This document shows positions 25,943-34,971 of a stretch of 64,000 nt of DNA, piece after piece. The notes under the pieces were generated by a model. The model made no database searches, was not told the origin of the DNA, and worked only from the letters and a program-made list of their open reading frames with translations. The DNA is from Anaerocolumna xylanovorans DSM 12503. GTDB taxonomy: Bacteria > Bacillota > Clostridia > Lachnospirales > Lachnospiraceae. The position numbers and the translations under genes were made by a program. The stretch is from contig NZ_FRFD01000004.1 in the NCBI RefSeq assembly GCF_900143645.1, positions 310,001 to 374,000 of the forward strand. The letters are read 5' to 3'. The stretch's first letter is position 1; the number at the start of each line of letters is the position of its first letter.

Positions 25943-27133
25943 ATGGTTTTATCTAAATATGTAATTAAAATTAATGTAGATGGGACATTATATTATTATG
26001 ATTTAGTTAATGGATATTATGTTGAAGAAAACAAAATAGAACCAAATGGAATATTTTATGTAGAAAATGGTACTAATGAATTCCAAAAATTAATAGATTA
26101 TAATAAAAATTTACGTAATAATAGTAATTTTATGTGTATAACATTGGCGATAACAAAGGAATGCAATTTTAGATGTACTTATTGTTTTGAAGAACACGAA
26201 AGTAAAAAACTTAATTTGGATTCAATTGATAATCTTAATAGTATTATTAGAAATTACCTTACACAAAATAAACAAGTTAATCGTATTGTTGTAATATGGT
26301 TTGGCGGTGAACCCACAATGTATATAGATTATATTCTTATGGCTAATAGTATGTTAAAAGATATATCTAGCGATATGGATGTTGTCTATTCTAGCCGTAT
26401 TATTACTAATGGTTTCTTACTAAATAAAATTATACCTTATATTTCAGAGTTAAATTTAACTGATATCCAAATTACATTTGACGGACCAAAAGCGATACAT
26501 GATTCACGGCGAAAAAATATTGATGGTAGTGGTAGTTTTGATACAATTATAGAGAACATTCAACTAATTCATGAAAAAATTGATTTAGTTGTTAGAGCTA
26601 ATGTAGATAGCAAAAATATTAGTACTATTTACGAATTATATCATTTTATAAAAAAGCTTAATTTAGATAGAAATGTCAAACTATATTTTCAGCCAATGTT
26701 AGTTGAGAATTATGGTGGAGAATCTGAGTGTTATTTGAGTAAAATAGCTCAAGATGAAAAGTTATATACAGAATACATTAAACTCTTGATTTATACTAAA
26801 TCCTTAGATAAGCCACGTTTTATAAGAGCTTTTTGTAATGTAGATTTTCCAGGGAGCTTAGTTGTTTCTAGTAATGCGTTGCTATATAAATGTTGGGCAG
26901 CAACTGAAAAAAAAGAAAAAGCATTCGACAATATAAATAATAACGCATTAGAAATAGTAGAAAAAATGTGTGATACAAATTTAAAACTCAAATCTAAAAA
27001 TTGTTTTATTTGCACATTTTTTCCTGTATGTATGGGCGGATGTAAATACATTGATTTTAGTAAAGATGAGTGTAAAAAAAGACAAAAATTAATAATTGAG
27101 GAAGTAAAATATTGTATTAGGAATAATTTATAA
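25943..27133 (+). CDS. Radical SAM/SPASM peptide maturase 2
   Basis: 396 residues. Radical SAM motif Cys74-x3-Cys78-x2-Cys81 (TKECNFRCTYCFEEH), GGEP motif, and a SPASM C-terminus with CNVDFPG, LYKCWAA, CFICTFFPVCMGGC clusters. The first 60 residues (YVIKINVDGTLYYYDL) form a beta-rich, possibly peptide-binding segment. It is only distantly similar to the first radical SAM protein by eye, so the two may act on different residues or one after the other. AAGGTG lies six bases before the ATG. The neighbours are the MFS exporter upstream and the GNAT protein downstream. Confidence 0.9.
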   Translation: MVLSKYVIKINVDGTLYYYDLVNGYYVEENKIEPNGIFYVENGTNEFQKLIDYNKNLRNNSNFMCITLAITKECNFRCTYCFEEHESKKLNLDSIDNLNSIIRNYLTQNKQVNRIVVIWFGGEPTMYIDYILMANSMLKDISSDMDVVYSSRIITNGFLLNKIIPYISELNLTDIQITFDGPKAIHDSRRKNIDGSGSFDTIIENIQLIHEKIDLVVRANVDSKNISTIYELYHFIKKLNLDRNVKLYFQPMLVENYGGESECYLSKIAQDEKLYTEYIKLLIYTKSLDKPRFIRAFCNVDFPGSLVVSSNALLYKCWAATEKKEKAFDNINNNALEIVEKMCDTNLKLKSKNCFICTFFPVCMGGCKYIDFSKDECKKRQKLIIEEVKYCIRNNL

Positions 27134-27150
27134 GGAATAGGGTCATAACA

Positions 27151-27789
27151 ATGGATAAATACGAGAATATTTTACAAAATGAATTATTATGGCTGAAAAG
27201 TATTGGCTGTAATATTAATAAAACAAGTGTAGGAATATCTGTAGAAAGAGAAGATATGAAGACTAATGATTTTAATTTCTTTATTCCATTTTCTGATAAC
27301 TTCAAAGGAAATTGTGTAAGAATATCATCAAATTATAGTCAATTCTATAATTGTGAAAAAAAACTGCTTTGTAGTGACTTTGAATGTGAGGCATCTTTCG
27401 ATTTGAATTTATTAGCTAAATCATCGAACTCAAATAAAAAACCAAGACAATTTACACTTAAGGAAGTTGATTATAATGATTGGAAATGCAATAATGAAAA
27501 TAGAATTTTGATTAGTGAGAGTTTATATTATTTTATTTTGTTCAATAACCTCATTGTAGGAAAAGTTAATATCGTTACATATAATAATATTAAAGGAGTA
27601 TACGACTTAGAGATTTTTGATAGATATCGCAATAAAGGATATGGAACAAATTTCTTAAATGAATATATTAATATCCATAGCGGATACACTTTTATTCAAA
27701 CTTGGTCAGATAATATACCTGCTATAAAATCTTATGTTAAATCAGGTTTTAGTATATATGAAAATATTTATAGATATGTAAAAAGATAA
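27151..27789 (+). CDS. GNAT-family acetyltransferase-like protein of the peptide island
   Basis: 212 residues. The C-terminal third has the GNAT acetyl-CoA-binding pattern DRYRNKGYGTNFLNEYI followed by NIPAIKSYVKSGF. The N-terminal about 100 residues are not recognisable. It is the last gene of the AT-rich island and 17 bases behind radical SAM gene 2, so it probably is transcribed with it. It could acetylate the peptide (for example a Lys side chain) or act in immunity. Neither is shown. Confidence 0.7.
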   Translation: MDKYENILQNELLWLKSIGCNINKTSVGISVEREDMKTNDFNFFIPFSDNFKGNCVRISSNYSQFYNCEKKLLCSDFECEASFDLNLLAKSSNSNKKPRQFTLKEVDYNDWKCNNENRILISESLYYFILFNNLIVGKVNIVTYNNIKGVYDLEIFDRYRNKGYGTNFLNEYINIHSGYTFIQTWSDNIPAIKSYVKSGFSIYENIYRYVKR

Positions 27790-27862
27790 ATTGATTCATT
27801 AAAAAATGATATATCAATCAAATCTGCAATAAGAAATCTGAACACGAAAAGCCTATGACCTC

Positions 27863-27952
27863 TTATTCCCCGCAGACAGCCCCTTTGTAGCCCTTTAGCT
27901 GCCGGAACTTCTGGCCACAAAGGAGCTGACAGATGCGGTAAATGCTTGTCAT
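27863..27952 (-). other. Small ORF or remnant at the 3' edge of the island
   Basis: A 29-codon open frame (starts ATG-ACA-AGC, stop TAA) with Cys-rich sequence MTSIYRICQLLCGQKF lies 18 bases after nrdB. Around it the base composition changes from very AT-rich to the level of the neighbouring genes near 27840. It may be a gene remnant at the junction or not coding at all. Confidence 0.2.
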
Positions 27953-27969
27953 ACTTTTCCAGGAATTAA

Positions 27970-28998
27970 TTATTCCAAATCATCAAAATCAAAGGCTGCC
28001 GCTTTGGTATAGTTGGTAACCTTTGCTTCAAAGAAATCCGTTTTGGTCTGGTTAAGGCTGGAGAAGCCTTCAATCCAGGCCATGGGGTTCTCTGTAATTT
28101 CCGGATATAATTCTTCCAGACCGATGGCTTTCAATCTTTGGTTTCCAAGATATTTAATGTATTTTTCAATGAGAGTATTATTTATCCCCAAAATTTCATT
28201 ATTTGTAACATATTGTCCCCAACGGATTTCATGTTCTACACCGGTTTTCATCATCTCCCTGATTTGTTCCAGCACATCTTTTGTAAAAATCTCCGGCCTT
28301 TCATTCTTAAGCTCCTTGATAATATTCTGGAAAAGCACCAGATGGGTTATTTCATCCCGGTTAATATACTTAAAAATAGTGCTGGTTGCAGTCATCTTCC
28401 CCTGTCTTGCCAGAGTATAAAAGAAACTAAACCCCGAATAAAAGTAGATTCCCTCCAAAATGTAATTAGCGGTAATGGTGCGGATAAAGTTCTGTGTATT
28501 GGGATTTTCATTAAATTCCTGATAAATGTTTGCAATATAGCGGTTTCTCTCTAAAAGATGCTTGTCTTCTCTCCATTCGTCATAAATCTTATCCCTGGTG
28601 ACCGGATTGGTCACAGTATCCAGTATATAAGAATAACTCTGGGCATGGATTTCCTCCTGAAAAGCCTGAATATTAAGCAGGGAGGAAATCTCCGGTGCCG
28701 TCACATAGCGGGAGAGATTCGGCAGGTTCTCGCTCTGGATGGAATCCAGGAAATTCAAAAAAGATATGATTTTATCAAAAGCATTTCTCTCACCATTGGT
28801 CAAAAGAGGGAACTGCTTAACATCTTCATTTAAAGAAATCTCTTCCGGTATCCAAAAATTATTCAGCATCGTACGGTAAAAGGTCTTCGCCCAATTGTAC
28901 TTGATACGGTTCCACTCCCTTAAATTGGTGGTATTTCCTTCAATCAGCGCTTCTGTACCTCTTACTCCATATTCGTTAAAGATTTTCTTCTTATTCAT
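27970..28998 (-). CDS. nrdB: Class I ribonucleotide reductase, beta subunit
   Basis: 342 residues. It is the di-metal radical subunit that feeds the alpha subunit with its catalytic radical. The metal ligands Asp (LDSIQSENL), Glu and His (QEEIHAQSYSY) are present, and the Tyr two residues after QS aligns with the radical Tyr122 of E. coli NrdB, so a tyrosyl radical is expected rather than the Chlamydia-type Phe variant. The start at 28998 (MNKKKIFNEYG) is preferred, with 29025 as an alternative. It is transcribed with nrdA, 78 bases downstream of it. Confidence 0.93.
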   Translation of the reverse strand: MNKKKIFNEYGVRGTEALIEGNTTNLREWNRIKYNWAKTFYRTMLNNFWIPEEISLNEDVKQFPLLTNGERNAFDKIISFLNFLDSIQSENLPNLSRYVTAPEISSLLNIQAFQEEIHAQSYSYILDTVTNPVTRDKIYDEWREDKHLLERNRYIANIYQEFNENPNTQNFIRTITANYILEGIYFYSGFSFFYTLARQGKMTATSTIFKYINRDEITHLVLFQNIIKELKNERPEIFTKDVLEQIREMMKTGVEHEIRWGQYVTNNEILGINNTLIEKYIKYLGNQRLKAIGLEELYPEITENPMAWIEGFSSLNQTKTDFFEAKVTNYTKAAAFDFDDLE

Positions 28999-29076
28999 GG
29001 CAATCTTTATCCTGTCCTTTCTCATTCATCCTATTATTATACCATTCTTTCCGTATTCCGCGGGTTTTTTATAATT

Positions 29077-31368
29077 TTAGCTGGAGCAGCTTGTGCATTC
29101 ATCCATCTCGATAGACTGGTTCCGTATATAATAAATGGTCTTAACGCCGTTTTTCCAGGTTTCTATATAAAGATTCAGGATATCCTTTGCCTTAACTTCC
29201 GGTGTGATATAAAGGTTAAAGGATTGGGCCTGATCAATATGCTTCTGCCTTATTCCGCATGCTTTAATGCTGTAGAGCTGGTCGATGTGGTGCGCTTCCT
29301 TATACAGCCAGAAATTCTCTTCTGACAGGTCCGGTGCGGCTTTTGGCGTAAAACTTCCCTTCTTCTCTTCAATAAAGAACTTCTTAAAGATCGGGTCGAT
29401 TCCTGCTGTGGTTCCCGCAATATTGGAGGTGCTTCCTGTGGGTGCCACAGCAAGAAGATAACCGTTTCGAAGGCCATATTCCTTTACTGTTTCTTTTAAC
29501 TCCTGCCACCTATCGGACGTATATCCCCGGCTTTCAAAATATTCTCCTGTCTGCCACTGAGAACCGGAAAAGGCAGGATAGGCCCCTTTTTCCCTGGCCA
29601 GCTCACAGGATGACTTGATTGCCTGATAAGCAATCTCTTCAAACAAAACATCTGCTTCTTTCAGATGCTCTTCGCTTTCCCAGGCAATCCCATGGTTAAC
29701 CAGATAATGATGGTAGCCGCTGGTTCCAAGTCCAATGGCACGGTATTTGTCACTGGTAATCCTGGCCTCCTGTACGGGTGACTGGTTCAGGGTAATTACA
29801 TTGTCAAGCATACGTATCTGCAAGGGGATGATGTCCTTTAGGTCTTCTATGTCCACCCGTCCCAAATTAATGGAATTCAAATTACAGGTAACCATATCCC
29901 CTGATTTTATCCTTATTAGTACTTCCTTTTGTCCGTTCCCGTCCTCTATGGTCTCCTCTAAGAGGAGGGATTCACTCATATTCTGGGCTATCTCATGGCA
30001 GAGGTTGGAGGCGTAAATCATACCTGCATGTTTATTGGGATTAGCCCTGTTTACCGTATCCCGAAAGAAAATAAAAGGGGTTCCCGTTTCCACCGCTGAC
30101 TTCATTACCTTCTTCATAATGTCCAGCGTTGAAACAGTAATACGCTTTAAATTCTGGTTATTCTCGCAGGCAAGGTACCTTCTGGTGAATTCCCCGCCCT
30201 CCTCTTCGTCATAGCAGTCCTCCAAGTAAAAGCCCATTTGCTTTTTCACCTCATAAGGATCAAATAATGACCACTCTGCTCTTTCCAGAAGCCTTTTCAT
30301 AAAAAGATCCGGGATGCTTAAGGAAGGGAAAATATCATGAGCTTTTCTTCTGTCGTCTCCATTGTTAGTCTTTAAGTCCAGAAATTCATAAAGGTCCTGG
30401 TGCCATATATCTAAGGTAACAGAGGCCCCCCCTTTTCTTCTTCCCAGCTGGTCCACTGCCACTGCTGTGTCATTGTAAAGTCTTACCCAGGGTACCACTC
30501 CGCCGGAGGTATTCTTATAGCCCCTGATTTCACTGTTTAAGGCCCTGACCTTTCCCATATAGATTCCCAAAGCCCCGCCGTGCTTTGACACACTGGCAAA
30601 TTTGGAGTTCACATCATAGATGGACCAGAGATTGTCCCCAACTGTAGAAATAAAGCAGCTGCTTAACTGGTGAAAAGGAGTGCCTGCGGCAGCAAGGGTA
30701 GGGGTTGCCACAGTCATCTTAAGTTCACTTAGGATATCATAAAACTTCTTTACATATTCTATCCTGCCGCTTTCCTCCGGTATGGCAAGATGCATGGCAA
30801 TTATCATAAAGCGCTCCTGGGGAAGCTCATATACCTCTTTGTCAAATCCCTGTATCAAATACCGGTCCGCTAATAATTTAAGCCCCTCATAGTTAAATAA
30901 AAGGTCCCTTTCCGCTCTTATGTATACTCCAAGCTCCTTGATTTCATCTTCCGTATATTCCTTTAGAAGATAGTCACCATAATAGTGAAGTCCCGTAAGC
31001 TTTACCATCAGCCCGTAGAAATCTCCATAACCAAAGTATTCGTACCCTCTGTTAATGGCTGCTTCCTTGTATAAGTCGGACATCAAAAGCCTTGCGGCAG
31101 CATACTGCCAGTCGATATTGGTTTTCTTTACTTCATTGCCGAAGGTATCCCTGGTAGTCTGGATAGTCTTCTCAATGGCTGTCTGAATCAGAATCTTTTG
31201 TATTTCCTTGGTGCTCATGCCATCCCGAAACTGGATATTGGAATCCATCTCAAGCTCTGCAGGATCACATCCTGCCAGTCCCTCGCAGGCATAGGCTACC
31301 ATTTTTTTTGTTTTTTCCACATACAGTGGTTCATAATTGCCGTTACGCTTCTTAATCATAATATCCAT
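29077..31368 (-). CDS. nrdA: Class I ribonucleotide reductase, alpha subunit
   Basis: 763 residues. An N-terminal ATP-cone (KKRNGNYEPLYVEK) controls overall activity. The catalytic barrel holds SSCFISTVGD (redox Cys), CNLNSINLG (active-site Cys with Asn) and APTGSTSNIAG (substrate phosphate loop), and the C-terminal CTSCSS holds the Cys pair that exchanges with thioredoxin. All catalytic elements look intact. GGAGG precedes the ATG at 31368, which is preferred over 31389. A NrdR-like box lies upstream. It converts ribonucleoside diphosphates to deoxy forms. Confidence 0.95.
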   Translation of the reverse strand: MDIMIKKRNGNYEPLYVEKTKKMVAYACEGLAGCDPAELEMDSNIQFRDGMSTKEIQKILIQTAIEKTIQTTRDTFGNEVKKTNIDWQYAAARLLMSDLYKEAAINRGYEYFGYGDFYGLMVKLTGLHYYGDYLLKEYTEDEIKELGVYIRAERDLLFNYEGLKLLADRYLIQGFDKEVYELPQERFMIIAMHLAIPEESGRIEYVKKFYDILSELKMTVATPTLAAAGTPFHQLSSCFISTVGDNLWSIYDVNSKFASVSKHGGALGIYMGKVRALNSEIRGYKNTSGGVVPWVRLYNDTAVAVDQLGRRKGGASVTLDIWHQDLYEFLDLKTNNGDDRRKAHDIFPSLSIPDLFMKRLLERAEWSLFDPYEVKKQMGFYLEDCYDEEEGGEFTRRYLACENNQNLKRITVSTLDIMKKVMKSAVETGTPFIFFRDTVNRANPNKHAGMIYASNLCHEIAQNMSESLLLEETIEDGNGQKEVLIRIKSGDMVTCNLNSINLGRVDIEDLKDIIPLQIRMLDNVITLNQSPVQEARITSDKYRAIGLGTSGYHHYLVNHGIAWESEEHLKEADVLFEEIAYQAIKSSCELAREKGAYPAFSGSQWQTGEYFESRGYTSDRWQELKETVKEYGLRNGYLLAVAPTGSTSNIAGTTAGIDPIFKKFFIEEKKGSFTPKAAPDLSEENFWLYKEAHHIDQLYSIKACGIRQKHIDQAQSFNLYITPEVKAKDILNLYIETWKNGVKTIYYIRNQSIEMDECTSCSS

Positions 31369-31393
31369 AGGTTTGTTCCTCCAACGCATCTAT

Positions 31394-31409
31394 TCACAAT
31401 ATATAGTAA
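31394..31409. promoter_or_regulatory. NrdR-box-like site upstream of nrdA
   Basis: TCACAATATATAGTAA matches the known NrdR-box pattern (acaCwAtATaTwGtgt) at 13 of 16 positions. A second, degenerate ACATATATTGTAT lies about 34 bp away, near the three-turn spacing usual for paired NrdR boxes. No nrdR gene is in the window. Confidence 0.42.
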
Positions 31410-31546
31410 TAGTAATAATTATTATAACTACATATATTGTATACTATTTCTTTTCATTTTGCCAGAAGATTTTTGGCCTGTTTCATTACCTTCAAAATTT
31501 ATTATAGAATAATTTACAGCTGCTTATCAAGCCATAAAATATACGC

Positions 31547-31591
31547 AAAAAAACTGCCCTTCAAGGTCTTTGGACCTCTTAGGCAGTTTTT
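31547..31591 (-). terminator. Terminator of amino-acid ABC importer operon
   Basis: AAAAAAACTGCC (31547-31558) pairs with GGCAGTTTTT (31582-31591), with an inner AGGTC/GACCT stem. On the minus strand a T tract follows. It lies just after the substrate-binding protein gene. Confidence 0.9.
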
Positions 31592-31609
31592 GCAAATCTT
31601 ATCAACTGT

Positions 31610-32473
31610 TTATTTCACTTCTCCGCCTTCTACCACGAGATTATCCGGGTTAGCAGCATCTCCATATACGGGTGCCAGCGTTTCATCATAATCCTTATGG
31701 AAGAAATTCTCTTTTCCAAGTGTCTTAATTTCTTCATTCAGCCAGTTTAACAGCTCGGTATTTCCTTTTTGTACAGCCGGTGCTATGGTATCAAGATTTC
31801 CAAGGGAGTCGATACCTACCGTATAACCCTTGTTCTCAAGAGCCCATGCAAGCACTTCCGTGTTATCTGTTGAAAAAGCATCTCCTCTGCCGTCAAGCAG
31901 GGCGCTGTAGGCTTCACTGTACTGGTCAAACTTTAACAGCTTTACATCGGGATAGTTCTCCGTAAAGTAGGTTTCAGCAGTAGTTCCCTTATTTACAATA
32001 AGAGTCTTTCCCTTTAACTGGTCAGCAGAGATAATCAGCGCACTGTCCGGTGATACCACACCAAGAGCAACCTTCATGTAAGGCAATGCAAAATCTACCT
32101 TCTCGGCACGGTCAGGTGTAACGGTGAAGTTCGCAAGAATAATATCCACTTTGGCAGTTACCAGATATTCTACACGGCTGGCTGCTTCTACGGATACATA
32201 TTCCACATCCACACCTAAGTCCTTTGCGATACGGTCTCCAAAATATACGTCATAGCCCTGGTACTTGCCATTTTCATCTACATAACCAAAGGGTTTCTTA
32301 TCGCTGAATACACCAATTACAAGCTTTTTGTCTTTTTTGATTTCATCCAGGGTTCTTGCAGTTCCGGTAGTCTTGGCTGTGTCTGTTTCTTTTTTGTCAG
32401 CGTCATTCTTGCAGCCTGCTAACAGAGTTGTCGTTAAAACCAGTAATAGTAATAAAGATAATATTTTTTTCAT
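31610..32473 (-). CDS. Amino-acid ABC transporter substrate-binding lipoprotein
   Basis: 287 residues. A signal peptide with lipobox (TTLLAGC) precedes a family-3 type solute-binding domain (KKLVIGVFSDKKPFGYVDENG, then ANFTVTPDRAEKVDFALPY), like cystine/cysteine (CjaA) and polar amino-acid receptors. The start at 32473 is chosen from AAAGGA seven bases upstream. It is the last gene of a complete four-gene importer: two permeases, ATPase, receptor. Cystine or a related sulfur amino acid is the best guess for the ligand. Confidence 0.9.
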   Translation of the reverse strand: MKKILSLLLLLVLTTTLLAGCKNDADKKETDTAKTTGTARTLDEIKKDKKLVIGVFSDKKPFGYVDENGKYQGYDVYFGDRIAKDLGVDVEYVSVEAASRVEYLVTAKVDIILANFTVTPDRAEKVDFALPYMKVALGVVSPDSALIISADQLKGKTLIVNKGTTAETYFTENYPDVKLLKFDQYSEAYSALLDGRGDAFSTDNTEVLAWALENKGYTVGIDSLGNLDTIAPAVQKGNTELLNWLNEEIKTLGKENFFHKDYDETLAPVYGDAANPDNLVVEGGEVK

Positions 32474-32533
32474 AAATTTTCCTTTCCGGTACATGGATTT
32501 GATTTATTATAAATACTTCCCACGTACTCCTCC

Positions 32534-33307
32534 TCATTTTTTATCTTCAACACCTTTTACGGTATCAAATTCGAATACATTCAGGAACTTCCTTGCTCTT
32601 TCTGTTTTAGGATTTTCAAAGAATTCCTCCGGTGTTCCTTCTTCCACAACTTCGCCCTTATCGAGAAAAATAATCCTGTCTGCGATAGCTCTGGCAAACT
32701 GCATCTCATGGGTTACAATTATCATAGTGCTTCCTTCCCTGGCAAGCTCTAACATAACATCCAGCACTTCCCTTACCATCTCCGGATCCAGTGCTGCGGT
32801 CACTTCATCAAAGAGCATTACCTCCGGATGCATACAAAGGGCTCTTACAATGGCGACCCTTTGCTTTTGTCCGCCGGAAAGCTGCCTTGGATAGGCATCC
32901 TTCTTATCAAGAAGTCCCACTCTTACCAGGAGTTTCTCCGCCTCTTCCTCTGCCTCTTCTTTCTTCCTGTGCTGTGCTTTCACAGGCCCCAGGGTAATGT
33001 TATCCAGGATATTCTTATGAGGGAACAAATCATAGCTTTGGAATACCATTCCTATTTTTTGCCGTACCAGATGCATATCCTTTTGTCTGCCGCTTATGAT
33101 TTCCCCTTTCAGTGAAATCTCGCCGCCCTGTATTGTCTCAAGCCCGTTGATACATCGAAGCAGCGTACTCTTACCACAGCCCGAAGGCCCCACTACAACT
33201 ACAACTTCCCCTTTCCCCACTGTAAGAGAAATATCCTTTATAACTTCAAGGCTGCCATAGTCTTTCTTTATATGATTTATTGTTAGAATTTCTTCTTTTT
33301 TACTCAT
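32534..33307 (-). CDS. Amino-acid ABC transporter ATP-binding protein (GlnQ-type)
   Basis: 257 residues. Walker A GPSGCGKST, signature LSGGQKQRVAI, Walker B VMLFDEVTAALDPE and the switch His in IIVTHEM are all intact. It is the energising subunit of the polar-amino-acid importer; it lies between the second permease and the receptor. A short C-terminal tail (VFEFDTVKGVEDKK) has no known role. Confidence 0.94.
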   Translation of the reverse strand: MSKKEEILTINHIKKDYGSLEVIKDISLTVGKGEVVVVVGPSGCGKSTLLRCINGLETIQGGEISLKGEIISGRQKDMHLVRQKIGMVFQSYDLFPHKNILDNITLGPVKAQHRKKEEAEEEAEKLLVRVGLLDKKDAYPRQLSGGQKQRVAIVRALCMHPEVMLFDEVTAALDPEMVREVLDVMLELAREGSTMIIVTHEMQFARAIADRIIFLDKGEVVEEGTPEEFFENPKTERARKFLNVFEFDTVKGVEDKK

Positions 33308-33380
33308 CCTGTCCTCATTCTCCGGCAGTATTTTGCTGCCGTTTCTATCATTTTACGATTTCCCTTTTACCTTTTTCCCG

Positions 33381-34061
33381 TTATACGGTATTCCAGGCCT
33401 TCTCAAGTCTTGCTGCCAGCTTTGCAACCGGATAACAGATAATAAAATACAAAAAGAAGATAACACCATATATCCAAAGTGCTGCTGACGGAACTGACAG
33501 ACGGGAAGCTTCAATTATCTGCTGCCCTACCTTTACCACCTCAATCACTCCAATCAGTGCAATTAAAGAGGTAGTCTTTATCATTCTGGTTGCCAGGTTA
33601 ATGGCAAGGGGAACCAGTCTCCTGATTGTCTGGGGTATTACGATATAACGGTATATCTGGCCTTCCGTAAGCCCTAATGCTCTTCCGCTCTCATACTGGT
33701 GTGCCGGAATCGAGATGAGGGCACTTCTGACCAAATCCCCCATTTCCGCTGTTCCCCAAATGGAAAATACAATAACTGCCGACACTTCACCGGATAAATT
33801 AACATGAAATGCCCTTGTCATTCCAAAATAGACCAGAAACAGCAATACCAGCTGCGGCATGATGCGTACAAATTCCAGATACAATCTTGTAACTGCCTTA
33901 ACCAGCGGGTTTTTTACTGTCATAATCATTCCAAGAACAATGCCAAGAATCATAGAGATTAATACGGACAGAAGGGATATCTCAATGGTTACCCATAAGC
34001 CCTCTAAGAGCCTTATCAGATTTTTTCCTTCAAACAACACCCTAATTCCCAAATCCTGCAT
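33381..34061 (-). CDS. Amino-acid ABC transporter permease (HisM/GlnP type)
   Basis: 226 residues with about five membrane spans and the EAA-loop ESGRALGLTEGQIYRYIVIPQTIRRLVP. It overlaps the other permease gene by 20 bases (34042-34061), which supports co-translation and a heterodimeric channel. It belongs to the polar amino-acid uptake family. Confidence 0.92.
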   Translation of the reverse strand: MQDLGIRVLFEGKNLIRLLEGLWVTIEISLLSVLISMILGIVLGMIMTVKNPLVKAVTRLYLEFVRIMPQLVLLFLVYFGMTRAFHVNLSGEVSAVIVFSIWGTAEMGDLVRSALISIPAHQYESGRALGLTEGQIYRYIVIPQTIRRLVPLAINLATRMIKTTSLIALIGVIEVVKVGQQIIEASRLSVPSAALWIYGVIFFLYFIICYPVAKLAARLEKAWNTV

Positions 34062-34701
34062 ACCTTAATTTCCTTTCTATTATTGTAAATATCACGGAAA
34101 TGGGAAGCAGTATGCCAAGATAGGACAGTACCAGCATAAAAAGTGCTTCATCCGTATTATAGGACATTCCGATGAACGACTTTGCCGTATACATTAAATC
34201 AGCCAGTGCAACGGCACTAAATACCGAAGTTTCTTTTATCAGGAATATGACATTTGCTGCAAAGGCCGGTATGGACACGGAAACCGCCTGGGGCAGCAAA
34301 ATATACCCTATTACCTGACCCTTTGTAAGTCCTAAGCTTAATGCCGATTCTATCTGTATATTCGGTACCGCTTCCAGTCCGCTGCGAAAGGCTTCTGCCA
34401 TATAGCTTCCTCCAAGAAAGATTAAGCCTGTTATGGCACAGGTCTCTGAACTAAGAAGGATTCCGATTTTCGGTAATCCGAAATAAAGAAAGAACAACTG
34501 TATAAGCAGTGGGGTGTTTCTGGATAATTCAATATATACACCGGCAATCTGCCGTAAGCCGGGTATCTTATAATACCGGATAAGACTGCATAAAAGCCCC
34601 ACAAGAAAAGAACCTGCAATGCCAATCAGGGCAATTCTCACCGTAAGTCCCGCTGCGCTAAAGTACGCTGGTGCATATTCCTTCAGCACATCAATATTCA
34701 T
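34042..34701 (-). CDS. Amino-acid ABC transporter permease (HisM/GlnP type)
   Basis: 219 residues with about five membrane spans. EAA loop: QIESALSLGLTKGQVIGYIL. It is the first gene of the importer operon and has GGGGGTTACAAC upstream. Between it and the terminator at 34892-34950 lies about 190 bp of AT-rich DNA, which presumably holds the promoter, but no convincing -35/-10 pair was chosen. Confidence 0.92.
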   Translation of the reverse strand: MNIDVLKEYAPAYFSAAGLTVRIALIGIAGSFLVGLLCSLIRYYKIPGLRQIAGVYIELSRNTPLLIQLFFLYFGLPKIGILLSSETCAITGLIFLGGSYMAEAFRSGLEAVPNIQIESALSLGLTKGQVIGYILLPQAVSVSIPAFAANVIFLIKETSVFSAVALADLMYTAKSFIGMSYNTDEALFMLVLSYLGILLPISVIFTIIERKLRYAGFGN

Positions 34702-34891
34702 GTTGTAACCCCCCTCTTATTGCCTGCTCTTAATTATTTTATTATGCATATGCCCAAGCAATTCCAATACTTTATCTTTTGTATAATTCCTATTATCTTT
34801 ATATGAATAATATGAATTATTAATGAACTTATTTTATAAAATGTAAGCCTTTTTGTCAACGTTTTTTTCATATATTTTTAATCAGCTAAAC

Positions 34892-34950
34892 AAAAAAGTA
34901 CCCTGCAGATCAAACACAATTCGTTTGTGTCTGGCTTACAGGGTACTTTT
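34892..34950. terminator. Terminator after acyl-CoA ligase gene
   Basis: AAAAGTACCCTG (34895-34906) pairs with CAGGGTACTTTT (34939-34950), with an inner AAACACAA/TTTGTGT stem. T tracts flank it on both strands, so it can stop transcription from either side. Confidence 0.88.
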
Positions 34951-34971
34951 CCGGGTATTTTTCCGGATATC

